Part shown: positions 54,607 to 61,491 of the stretch, in pieces | Numbering within the stretch: position 1 is the stretch's first letter | Layout of the letters: each line of letters starts with the position of its first letter | Assembly (NCBI RefSeq): GCF_022427965.1 | Contig: NZ_JAKTTI010000015.1 | Location: forward strand, 1 to 64,000 | Reading direction: 5' to 3' | DNA: 64,000 nucleotides | Origin: Fredinandcohnia quinoae | GTDB taxonomy: Bacteria > Bacillota > Bacilli > Bacillales > Bacillaceae_L | Notes under the pieces: generated by a model | Database searches by the model: none | Seen by the model: the letters and a program-made list of their open reading frames with translations, nothing else | Told to the model about the DNA's origin: nothing | Made by a program: the position numbers and the translations under genes

Positions 54607-55215
54607 TTGGTTGCCACATTAACTAAAATAACTGGTATCATCCTAGCAGGAGGCGAGTCTAGAAGGTTTGGAAGCCCGAAAGCATTCGCAAAGTTTAATA
54701 ATGAGTATTTTTACAAACATGCTATTAATTCACTCCAAAAGAATGTTGACAATATTTTCATCGTTAGCCACCCGTCAATAAAAGCAAGATTTATTAAAAA
54801 TAAATTAGTAACCGTAATAGAGGATCCCCAAGAATACCAAGGGAATGGCCCGTTGGCAGGCATCCTTGCGACAATGTCGATAGATGAATCTGATTGGTAT
54901 GTCGTATTACCCTGTGATACACCTCAAGTTACTACAGGACTTATTAAGCAACTTATTTCCTTCATCGACCCGCAAATAGATGCTGTAGTTCCTATCGTAG
55001 ATGGACGAGCTCAACCACTTATTGCAGTCTATCATTCTAGATTAAAAGATCATATTGAAAAATTACTTATTGAAAAAAAATTCAGGATGCAAGATTTATT
55101 AGCCTCTTGTTCGGTTCTATTTGTATCCGAAGAAGATTTAAGCCTTGGTGGAACCGAATTTCACAATATTAATAATCAAGAAGAATATAAAAAATTAAAA
55201 AAAGACTCATTGTGA
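54607..55215 (+). CDS. mobA: Molybdenum cofactor guanylyltransferase
   Basis: The 202-aa protein has the nucleotide-binding start GIILAGGESRRFGSPKAF and the metal-site VLPCDTPQ with RAQPLIAVYH later, as in MobA. MobA attaches GMP to molybdopterin to give the cofactor of nitrate reductases. TTG start eight bases after AGGAGAA. It is the only Mo-cofactor gene here and would support nitrate respiration by enzymes encoded elsewhere. Confidence 0.92.
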   Translation: MVATLTKITGIILAGGESRRFGSPKAFAKFNNEYFYKHAINSLQKNVDNIFIVSHPSIKARFIKNKLVTVIEDPQEYQGNGPLAGILATMSIDESDWYVVLPCDTPQVTTGLIKQLISFIDPQIDAVVPIVDGRAQPLIAVYHSRLKDHIEKLLIEKKFRMQDLLASCSVLFVSEEDLSLGGTEFHNINNQEEYKKLKKDSL

Positions 55216-55253
55216 TAGAGTTCACATCATAATCTATTATTAAATTATATAAT
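55211..55253 (+). promoter_or_regulatory. Perfect Fnr-type box and consensus -10
   Basis: TGTGATAGAGTTCACA (55211-55226) overlaps the mobA stop codon. TATAAT at 55248-55253 is exactly 32 bp away centre to centre. Only a short structured transcript follows. Confidence 0.8.
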
Positions 55254-55258
55254 CTTGT

Positions 55259-55404
55259 AGGGTCAACCTGATTGGAAGGAGGATGGACTTTTACAAGAAA
55301 ATCCTTATTCCACTAGTAAAGGTTGGAAATGTTTCCTCACTTTTAAAGTATGCAAAGGAAAAGCATACTTAACCTGTAGAACGAATTTCTACAGGTGTTT
55401 TTTT
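55259..55404 (+). ncRNA. Candidate Fnr-controlled small RNA or micropeptide transcript
   Basis: The unit runs from the expected start (about 55259) to a strong terminator (CCTGTAGAA / TTCTACAGG stem, then TTTTTTT, 55373-55404). Other possible stems are CTTTTAC / GTAAAGG (55288-55322), GGAAA / TTTCC (55325-55336) and a perfect AAGTATGC / GCATACTT (55346-55370) with a purine loop AAAGGAAAA. A 29-codon ORF (55283-55372, MDFYKKILIPLVKVGNVSSL and on) is present. However, AAGGAGG abuts its ATG directly, so translation may be weak. It could be a regulatory RNA, a micropeptide gene or both. Confidence 0.6.
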
Positions 55405-55503
55405 GTACAGAGATATAAGTCACCATCATACATCCCTATAATCATAAACCGTGAAAATCACTAATATAATCGTAATAGGAACTGCAAAAAAGGAGGGATA
55501 TTT

Positions 55504-55797
55504 CTGAAGATAGGACTTTTGCTTGGCCTTCTTTCCTCGGGTTTCCTACTAATAATGGGCCTATCCACACAAGAATATGAGCAATACTCCGTTATTTCAG
55601 GTATTTCAGGAATTGTTTTTTTATTAATTGCTGGTATCCTTTCGGGTTCATTCATTAGTGGTGATCGAATTAGAGCTAATTTTGCAACAGAAACGAAAAG
55701 TGACCGTTTGATGAGAAATCGTTGGTTATTTATTTTTTCCCTCATTGGAGCCCCTAATTTGATTGTTGCTCTTCTATTAACAATCAAATATTTGTAA
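55504..55797 (+). CDS. Small membrane protein, DUF5316-like, apparent CTG start
   Basis: The 97-aa protein has three membrane helices; between helices 2 and 3 it reads GSFISGDRIRANFATETKSD, as in DUF5316 proteins of Bacilli. GGAGGG is followed six bases later by CTG-AAG-ATA, and no ATG, GTG or TTG is available at a proper distance; the next in-frame candidate is a TTG five codons on (55519). A CTG start is therefore proposed. Function unknown. Confidence 0.65.
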   Translation: MKIGLLLGLLSSGFLLIMGLSTQEYEQYSVISGISGIVFLLIAGILSGSFISGDRIRANFATETKSDRLMRNRWLFIFSLIGAPNLIVALLLTIKYL

Positions 55798-55848
55798 GCC
55801 TCAATTTACTTTTCCATTTGTGAACGTTATTCGAATATCTCTCCTTTC

Positions 55849-55891
55849 TGTGATGAGACTCACATATTTTATTTTGCTGTAGTGCTAAAAT
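55849..55891 (+). promoter_or_regulatory. Perfect Fnr-type box and -10 of the radical SAM gene
   Basis: TGTGATGAGACTCACA (55849-55864) and TAAAAT (55886-55891), 32 bp apart centre to centre. Confidence 0.8.
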
Positions 55892-55920
55892 GTGCTCATC
55901 AAGGATAAGGAGGTTTTCCC

Positions 55921-57048
55921 ATGTTTGAAAGAGATTATAATGAAAATCCATTTATCGTTATATGGGAATTAACAAGAGCGTGCCAATTAAAATGCTTGCA
56001 TTGTCGTGCAGAAGCACAATATACAAGAGATCCAAGAGAACTTTCTTTTAATGAAGGAAGGAAATTAATAGATGATATTTATGAAATGGACAATCCGATG
56101 CTTGTATTTACTGGTGGCGATCCTTTAATGAGGCCGGATGTTTATGATATCGCAGAATATGCAATCAAAAAAGGTGTTCGAGTATCGATGACGCCAAGTG
56201 CTACACCAAATGTTACAAAAGAAGCAATTGAAAAAGCGAAGGAAGTAGGCTTGGCACGTTGGGCATTTAGTTTGGATGGTCCAACTGCAGAAATCCATGA
56301 TCACTTCCGCGGGACACAAGGATCCTTCGATTTAACGATGAATGCGATTAAGTATTTACACGAACTCGAAATACCAATTCAAATTAATACAGTAATTTCT
56401 AGATATAATGTACATGTGCTTGAAGAAATGGCGAAGCTTGTGGAAGACCTTGATTGTGTTCTTTGGAGTGTGTTCTTCCTTGTACCAACTGGACGTGGCA
56501 AAGATTCCGATATGATTTCACCATTAGAGCATGAGCAGGTTTTCAGATGGCTTTATGAATTAAGTAAGCGAGTGAAGTTTGATATTAAAACTACAGCAGC
56601 CCAGCACTACCGTCGCGTTGTTATTCAATCAAAAATGCGTGAAACGAAGGAGGAACAATCAAAAATTAAATATGAAGATGCATTAATGAAAGGGAAGACA
56701 GGTCAAATTGATGGCTTAGGAAGGGCTCCAAAAGGAGTAAATGATGGAAATGGGTTTGTATTTATCTCACATATTGGTGATGTCTATCCAAGTGGACTTT
56801 TACCAGTAAAAGCGGGGAATGTTAGAGATACACCATTGTCAGACATCTACAGAAATTCTCCAATCTTCCAAGATCTACGAAATCCTGATAAGTATAAAGG
56901 TAAATGTGGAGTTTGTGAGTTCCGTCATGTATGTGGAGGATCACGTTCGCGTGCATTTGCGATGACAGGAGATTACATGGAAAGTGAACCGTTCTGTGTG
57001 TATATACCTGAAGCTCTTCGTAAAAAAGAAAAAAAGCTAGCAAATTAA
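55921..57048 (+). CDS. Radical SAM/SPASM protein, heme-biosynthesis-like (NirJ/AhbD relatives)
   Basis: The 375-aa protein has the radical SAM cluster CQLKCLHC near residue 22, GGDP SAM-binding motif, and a C-terminal SPASM cluster (CGVCEFRHVCGG ... C). Its overall pattern (WELTRACQLKCLHCRAEAQ) places it with NirJ, AhbD and the related TIGR04053 group. NirJ makes heme d1 for cytochrome cd1 nitrite reductase and AhbD makes heme by an alternative route; either or a related tetrapyrrole modification is possible. It is under an Fnr box, AAGGAGG precedes the ATG, and no other heme d1 gene is visible. Confidence 0.88.
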   Translation: MFERDYNENPFIVIWELTRACQLKCLHCRAEAQYTRDPRELSFNEGRKLIDDIYEMDNPMLVFTGGDPLMRPDVYDIAEYAIKKGVRVSMTPSATPNVTKEAIEKAKEVGLARWAFSLDGPTAEIHDHFRGTQGSFDLTMNAIKYLHELEIPIQINTVISRYNVHVLEEMAKLVEDLDCVLWSVFFLVPTGRGKDSDMISPLEHEQVFRWLYELSKRVKFDIKTTAAQHYRRVVIQSKMRETKEEQSKIKYEDALMKGKTGQIDGLGRAPKGVNDGNGFVFISHIGDVYPSGLLPVKAGNVRDTPLSDIYRNSPIFQDLRNPDKYKGKCGVCEFRHVCGGSRSRAFAMTGDYMESEPFCVYIPEALRKKEKKLAN

Positions 57049-57059
57049 TGTAAGGGAAG

Positions 57060-57088
57060 GCTACTAGAAAAATTTCTAGTAGCTTTTC
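57060..57088 (+). terminator. Terminator after radical SAM gene
   Basis: GCTACTAGAAA / TTTCTAGTAGC stem followed by TTTTC. Confidence 0.85.
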
Positions 57089-57094
57089 GATTAT

Positions 57095-57115
57095 GTCTAG
57101 CTCCAGCGCTTTTCC
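57095..57115. repeat. Internally deleted copy of the dispersed hairpin repeat
   Basis: GTCTAGCTCCAGCGC joined directly to TTTTCC reproduces the two ends of the longer elements at 62739-62857 and 63674-63855 without their middle. It directly abuts the fnr stop codon on the minus strand. Confidence 0.65.
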
Positions 57116-57813
57116 TATTCAATACTACAATATTTAACAGGACATCCTTCACAGTTAATTTCCTTCTTAATATAATCCAAATCATGGACTGTTATTTTCC
57201 CTTTTGCAACTGAAATAATCCCTAAGTTACGAAGTTCTGTTAGCATTCGATTAACACTTTCTCTAGTTGTCGCACAAAAGTTAGCGAGCTCTTGATTAGT
57301 TAGGCGTAGATTAATGAGAATCCCTCTTTCGGTAGGAACTCCATAGCTATTTGTCATTCTTATCAAAGTAGAATACAAAGCTCCTTTTTTACCTAGTAAA
57401 ACAAGATCCCTAAATTTTGTTTGAGTTTTTCGGAAATGATCACTCATCCATTTCATAAATTCGAAAGCCAGCTTATTATCTTTAAATAGCTTTTTTTCTA
57501 AGTCATCTTTTTTAATTATTGCTACCTCACAATCTTCTAAAACGACACAATTAAAAAGATATTTAGGGTTGTCAGTGAACAATGTTAATTCTCCAACAAT
57601 TTCATCTTGGCTGGCAATTCGTAGAGATAATTCTTGCCCCTCTGCAGTAACCTTACTTACTTTTACTCTTCCAGATAATATAAGATAAAGCTCTTTTGCT
57701 TCCATTCCTTCCTGAAATAAATAACAAGTTTTTCTTACTCTCATTACCTCATTAGCTGACTTTAATAGTTCTGTTAGTTCCGTTGAAATGGGGGCTTTAT
57801 TTAATTGAACCAT
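57115..57813 (-). CDS. fnr: Fnr, Bacillus-type oxygen-sensing regulator
   Basis: The 232-aa Crp/Fnr protein ends with C221-x2-C224-x4-C229, the C-terminal cluster that ligates 4Fe-4S in Bacillus Fnr (E. coli Fnr uses N-terminal cysteines). The HTH reads NQELANFCATTRESVNRMLTEL, and the TGTGA half-sites in this region fit such a recognition helix. An in-frame GTG three codons upstream overlaps AAAAGGGTG and is rejected. A sigma-A-like promoter, TTGACT-N17-TTAAAT (57854-57882, minus strand), lies upstream and has no Fnr box. Confidence 0.92.
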   Translation of the reverse strand: MVQLNKAPISTELTELLKSANEVMRVRKTCYLFQEGMEAKELYLILSGRVKVSKVTAEGQELSLRIASQDEIVGELTLFTDNPKYLFNCVVLEDCEVAIIKKDDLEKKLFKDNKLAFEFMKWMSDHFRKTQTKFRDLVLLGKKGALYSTLIRMTNSYGVPTERGILINLRLTNQELANFCATTRESVNRMLTELRNLGIISVAKGKITVHDLDYIKKEINCEGCPVKYCSIE

Positions 57814-57900
57814 TTGTATCACCCTTTTCCATCTATATTGACGCTATAGTTTGATTTAAATTGATAATATATTGATAGTCAATGTATGTAATATGCAATT

Positions 57901-57913
57901 TATCACAGTGATA
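57901..57913. promoter_or_regulatory. Perfect 13-bp palindrome of unknown function upstream of fnr
   Basis: TATCACAGTGATA lies in the 296-bp gap between fnr and the CuA subunit gene. It is not a TGTGA-N6-TCACA site. It could be an operator for another regulator. Confidence 0.4.
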
Positions 57914-58021
57914 GTAGTAAAAAGTACCTAAATCATTGAGATAGCAAGTAAAAACGTAGTTATGAACAATTTCTAACAATTATGATAAACCTTCTTAGTT
58001 TATGTTGGGTTTTTGACAAAA

Positions 58022-58065
58022 TGTGATGTTTCATACAGATTTGATTTTCCTAAATCATGTAAGAT
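58022..58065 (+). promoter_or_regulatory. Imperfect Fnr-like box and weak -10 before the NO reductase genes
   Basis: TGTGATGTTTCATACA (58022-58037) keeps one perfect half-site and an ATACA second half. TAAGAT (58060-58065) lies 33 bp away. The site could belong to Fnr or one of the other two Crp/Fnr regulators. Confidence 0.5.
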
Positions 58066-58109
58066 TTTGTACAGGATTTGAATTTTATATGATTTAGGAG
58101 GGAAAGAAT

Positions 58110-58634
58110 TTGTACCAGACGTTGGCATGGTATGTTTCACTCATTTTAATGATTTTTATTGTAGGGGTATTTTTATTTGTTGTATTGAACACAGCAAGAC
58201 GCAAGGATTATGAGCCAATTCAAAAGAAATGGTATCGCTTTCGGAATATTTACTTCGTAGCTCTGCTCATTATTATGGGAACGGTCTCATACTTTACTTT
58301 ATCTGACTTACCATTTGAAAGACCTGTATATGGTGCAGACGAAAATCCAGTTATCGTAGATGTTAAGGCCATTCAATTTGGCTGGAATCTAAGTCAAACA
58401 GAGTTTAAGGTTGGGGAACCTATTGAGTTTGATATCACAAGTGAAGATGTTAATCATGGTTTTGGGCTTTATGATGAAAGTATGACTTTACTAGCGCAAA
58501 CACAAGCAATGCCAAATTACACGAATACTGTTTTTTACACATTTGATAAGCCAGGTACCTATCAAATTCTTTGTATGGAGTATTGTGGACTTGCTCACCA
58601 TATAATGATTGGTGAAATTACAGTAACAGAATAA
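58110..58634 (+). CDS. CuA-containing subunit II of a heme-copper enzyme (CuA-type NO reductase)
   Basis: The 174-aa protein has two N-terminal membrane helices and an external cupredoxin domain. All CuA ligands are present: H116 (VNHGFG) and C155-x-E157-x-C159-x3-H163-x2-M166. It would deliver electrons to the catalytic subunit encoded 15 bases downstream. TTG start after TAGGAGG. By sequence alone it could be an oxidase subunit II; the catalytic partner argues for NO reductase. Confidence 0.9.
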   Translation: MYQTLAWYVSLILMIFIVGVFLFVVLNTARRKDYEPIQKKWYRFRNIYFVALLIIMGTVSYFTLSDLPFERPVYGADENPVIVDVKAIQFGWNLSQTEFKVGEPIEFDITSEDVNHGFGLYDESMTLLAQTQAMPNYTNTVFYTFDKPGTYQILCMEYCGLAHHIMIGEITVTE

Positions 58635-58648
58635 AGGGGGATGATTGC

Positions 58649-60145
58649 ATGTCTAATACGAATTCACAGGGAGGAAATGCAGCTTCCCAGAGTAAAATAA
58701 TTAACTTGTATTTATTAATAGGTAGTGTCGTCATTTTACTAATGATGGTATTCGGTGTTCTGATGCTTTTAGCACAGGGAAAGCTAATTGATGTGGATCC
58801 AGGCTTTTTCTATGAAATTTTAACTGTGCATGGTACAGGGATGGTCGGTGCATCGGCATTAGCTGCTTCAGCCATTATGTGGTATTTCTTAAGTAAGTAT
58901 GTACAGCTTAATAAGGGTATTCTAATAGCTAATTTTATCTTCTTTATTGTTGGTGTCGTTTTAGTTTTAGTAGGTATTTTCGCATTTGATTTTGCAGGGG
59001 CATGGACATTTTTATATCCTTTACCTGCTATCTCTGGTGGTGGCTGGGGATTAACAGGTGCAGCACTATATTTAATTGGGATGCTTTTAATCGGAATTGG
59101 CTTTTTATTACTTTATTTAGAGACAGCAAGAGGTATTATTAAGCAATATGGTAGCTTAGGTGGCGGTCTAGGATGGTCAATTGTATTCGGAAGGAAAAAA
59201 GGTTATGGACCTCCAGCGGCGGTTGTCGCAAGTACAATGGTTTCTATCGTCAATATTACTGCATTAGTTGCTGGAGCAAGTGTAATCGTTATGAGTTTGA
59301 TCAATTTATTTATACCATCAATTAAGATTGATCCACTCCTTGCCAAAAACTTAACATATGCGTTTGGACATATATTTGCAAACTCCGTTATTTATATGGG
59401 TGTTATTGCAGTGTATGAAATCCTTGCAATGTATACAAAGCGGCCGTGGAAAGCAAATCGTCCTTTCTTAATTGCTTGGAATTTATCAACAATCTTTACA
59501 ATCATTATTTATCCTCACCATTTATTAATGGATTTTGCTCTTCCAAAATGGATGATTATTATGGGACAGGCGTTATCTTATGCGAATGGACTTCCAGTAT
59601 TGGTTGTTACAGCATATGGTGCACTAATGATTGTTTATCGTTCAGGTATTAAATGGGACATTGGTTCATCCTTTATCTTTTTATCAATGTTTGGTTGGGT
59701 AATTGGAGTTGTGCCAGCAATTGTTGATGCAACAATCGTAATTAATCATGTTATGCATAATACAAAATGGGTACCAGGACATTTCCATATGTATATGGGA
59801 CTAGGTGCAACAGCGATGTTATTCGGATTTATGTATTATTTAGCTAAAGTAAATGGTAAAGAAAAAGCAGGTAATGTGGATTATATTAGTTTTTGGGTGT
59901 ATGTAATGTTCTTCCTAGGACTATGTGGTTCATTCCTATTCTCCGGAAAGGTAAGTGCTCCGAGACGTTGGGCAGAGCATTTTCCTGAATGGATAGCATT
60001 TGACCGTATTGGTGCTGTATTTGGAACATTTGTCATTTTGGCAGTTTTAACATTTGTCATTCGATTCATTGGATTTACAAAATCGTTCGATGGTAAAATT
60101 GACCATAAGTTTGAAGAGAGAATCGATCCAAGTAGCCATGCGTAA
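58649..60145 (+). CDS. Heme-copper catalytic subunit, probable CuA-type nitric oxide reductase (NorB-like)
   Basis: The 498-aa protein has about 13 membrane helices. Heme and metal ligands can be assigned: low-spin heme H61 and H380, high-spin heme H378 (PGHFH), and the FeB/CuB ligands H241, H290 and H291. An oxidase has Tyr four residues after H241 (HPxxY). Here the motif is HIFAN, so the cross-linked Tyr is missing, as expected of NO reductases. The pairing with a CuA subunit resembles the electrogenic CuA NO reductase described in Bacillus azotoformans. GGGGGATG precedes the ATG. Confidence 0.87.
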   Translation: MSNTNSQGGNAASQSKIINLYLLIGSVVILLMMVFGVLMLLAQGKLIDVDPGFFYEILTVHGTGMVGASALAASAIMWYFLSKYVQLNKGILIANFIFFIVGVVLVLVGIFAFDFAGAWTFLYPLPAISGGGWGLTGAALYLIGMLLIGIGFLLLYLETARGIIKQYGSLGGGLGWSIVFGRKKGYGPPAAVVASTMVSIVNITALVAGASVIVMSLINLFIPSIKIDPLLAKNLTYAFGHIFANSVIYMGVIAVYEILAMYTKRPWKANRPFLIAWNLSTIFTIIIYPHHLLMDFALPKWMIIMGQALSYANGLPVLVVTAYGALMIVYRSGIKWDIGSSFIFLSMFGWVIGVVPAIVDATIVINHVMHNTKWVPGHFHMYMGLGATAMLFGFMYYLAKVNGKEKAGNVDYISFWVYVMFFLGLCGSFLFSGKVSAPRRWAEHFPEWIAFDRIGAVFGTFVILAVLTFVIRFIGFTKSFDGKIDHKFEERIDPSSHA

Positions 60146-60740
60146 AGGTATTTCAATTTTATTGGTCGTGATAGCTGGTTTTTCGTTATTATGGCTAGGG
60201 ACCGATGGATTTCGTGCATATACCGCTGAAACTGCTAGGTTTATTCATCTACAAAGGGAGCAACCGGAGCTCCCTATGGCTACATTAATCGATTCAGAGG
60301 GTGAAAATTTTCGAATTGATGACATAAAAGGAAAATACTTATTGTTAACATTTATGTATACAGCTTGTGGTGATTTATGCCCAGTTTTAGAGAGTAATTT
60401 TGCAGAAATTTATAATGGTATTCCAAAGGAAGTCCTCGGGGATGAAGTTTTAATGTTAAGTATTAGCTTCGATCCAGAAAGGGACACACCAGAAACACTT
60501 AAGACTTATGGTAATTACTATGGTGCTGATGGAATTGCTTGGAAAATGGTAACAATTCAAGACGTAAAAGAGCTTAAAGATGTATTAGATACATTAGAAG
60601 TGATCGTTATCCCGAATGAGTACGGGGGATACGAGCATAACTCAGCATTTTATGTCATAAATCCTGATGGAAAATTAACTAATATTTTTGATTTTCAAAG
60701 ACCGCAATCCGTATTGACATATTTAGATGCTGTTCTATAA
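60138..60740 (+). CDS. SCO/SenC-family copper chaperone or thiol-disulfide protein
   Basis: The 200-aa protein has one N-terminal membrane anchor and a thioredoxin-like domain. The Cu-binding motif C77-x3-C81 (ACGDLC) and the distal H167 (YEHNSAF) are present. SCO proteins load CuA sites, matching the CuA subunit two genes upstream. ATG 60138 overlaps the catalytic subunit end by eight bases; longer frames are shadows of that gene. Confidence 0.9.
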   Translation: MRKGISILLVVIAGFSLLWLGTDGFRAYTAETARFIHLQREQPELPMATLIDSEGENFRIDDIKGKYLLLTFMYTACGDLCPVLESNFAEIYNGIPKEVLGDEVLMLSISFDPERDTPETLKTYGNYYGADGIAWKMVTIQDVKELKDVLDTLEVIVIPNEYGGYEHNSAFYVINPDGKLTNIFDFQRPQSVLTYLDAVL

Positions 60741-60754
60741 AAGTAGGTGAACTT

Positions 60755-61351
60755 ATGGCACGCTATCAATTTTCTATAATGGGCTTATCTTTATTCTTGG
60801 TCCTTTCTTTGCCTTTTGTACGCCACTTGTTAGAATCAAGTATGGTTGGAACAATGCTTGTACAAATTCCTCTGTTAGTAGTAAGTGGATTTCTTTGTGC
60901 GATGGGACTAACTAGCAAGTGGAGTAAGATAACTCAATCCTTTAATGAAAATGGGATTCCTGGAATATTATTAGTAGTGTTTATCGTTTCATATTGGAGT
61001 CTACCGAGAGCAATAGATGCAGCTTTAAATGAACCATTGATGGAGCTTATGAAATATGCAAGCTTGCCATTACTTGTTGGTGTACCTTTGTATGAGAGCT
61101 GGAAGTTACTTGGTCCTATTTCAAAATCATTTATATGGGCAAATCTTATTTCGATGATATTTGTAATGAGCTGGCTTTATTTAGCATCACCAGTTAGATT
61201 ATGTAATAATTATTTGGTAACTGCTCAACAGCAACTAGGAAAAGCTTTTTTATACATTGGGTTTGCGCTCTGTTTATATTTTATCATTAGGTTATTCACA
61301 GGAAAATCAGTGAAATATTTTATTCATGGAAAATCAAACCGTCAAGCATAA
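60755..61351 (+). CDS. Six-helix membrane protein of the NO reductase operon
   Basis: The 198-aa protein has about six membrane helices and a distinctive SPVRLCNNYL segment. It follows the SCO gene by 14 bases with GTAGGTG upstream. I do not recognise the family. Its presence after subunit II, subunit I and SCO genes suggests an assembly factor for the heme or copper centres, or an accessory subunit; it shows no clear CtaG motif. Confidence 0.8.
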   Translation: MARYQFSIMGLSLFLVLSLPFVRHLLESSMVGTMLVQIPLLVVSGFLCAMGLTSKWSKITQSFNENGIPGILLVVFIVSYWSLPRAIDAALNEPLMELMKYASLPLLVGVPLYESWKLLGPISKSFIWANLISMIFVMSWLYLASPVRLCNNYLVTAQQQLGKAFLYIGFALCLYFIIRLFTGKSVKYFIHGKSNRQA

Positions 61352-61411
61352 TTTTTATTAAGTTGAAAATAAGTCAAAAAGATTTGAATGAAGTATGACA
61401 GTGTGTAGAAA

Positions 61412-61454
61412 TGTGATTTACTTCACATTTCTATTTTTATTTACCTCATATTAT
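61412..61454 (+). promoter_or_regulatory. Perfect Fnr-type box and -10 of narK
   Basis: TGTGATTTACTTCACA (61412-61427) and TATTAT (61449-61454), 32 bp apart centre to centre. Confidence 0.8.
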
Positions 61455-61491
61455 AGTGTTAACAAATTTATTTCACTTTGAGGTGGATAAC

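Noticed and set aside
55441-55470. Fnr box before the DUF5316-like gene (GTGAAAATCAC)
   Set aside because: The half-sites are separated by three bases rather than six, so it does not fit the regulon motif; only a TATAAT at 55465-55470 remains.
58649-60145. Cytochrome c oxidase subunit I
   Set aside because: The Tyr that follows the first CuB His in oxidases is replaced (HIFAN), and the gene lies in a denitrification context. NO reductase is the better call, though oxygen reduction is not formally excluded.
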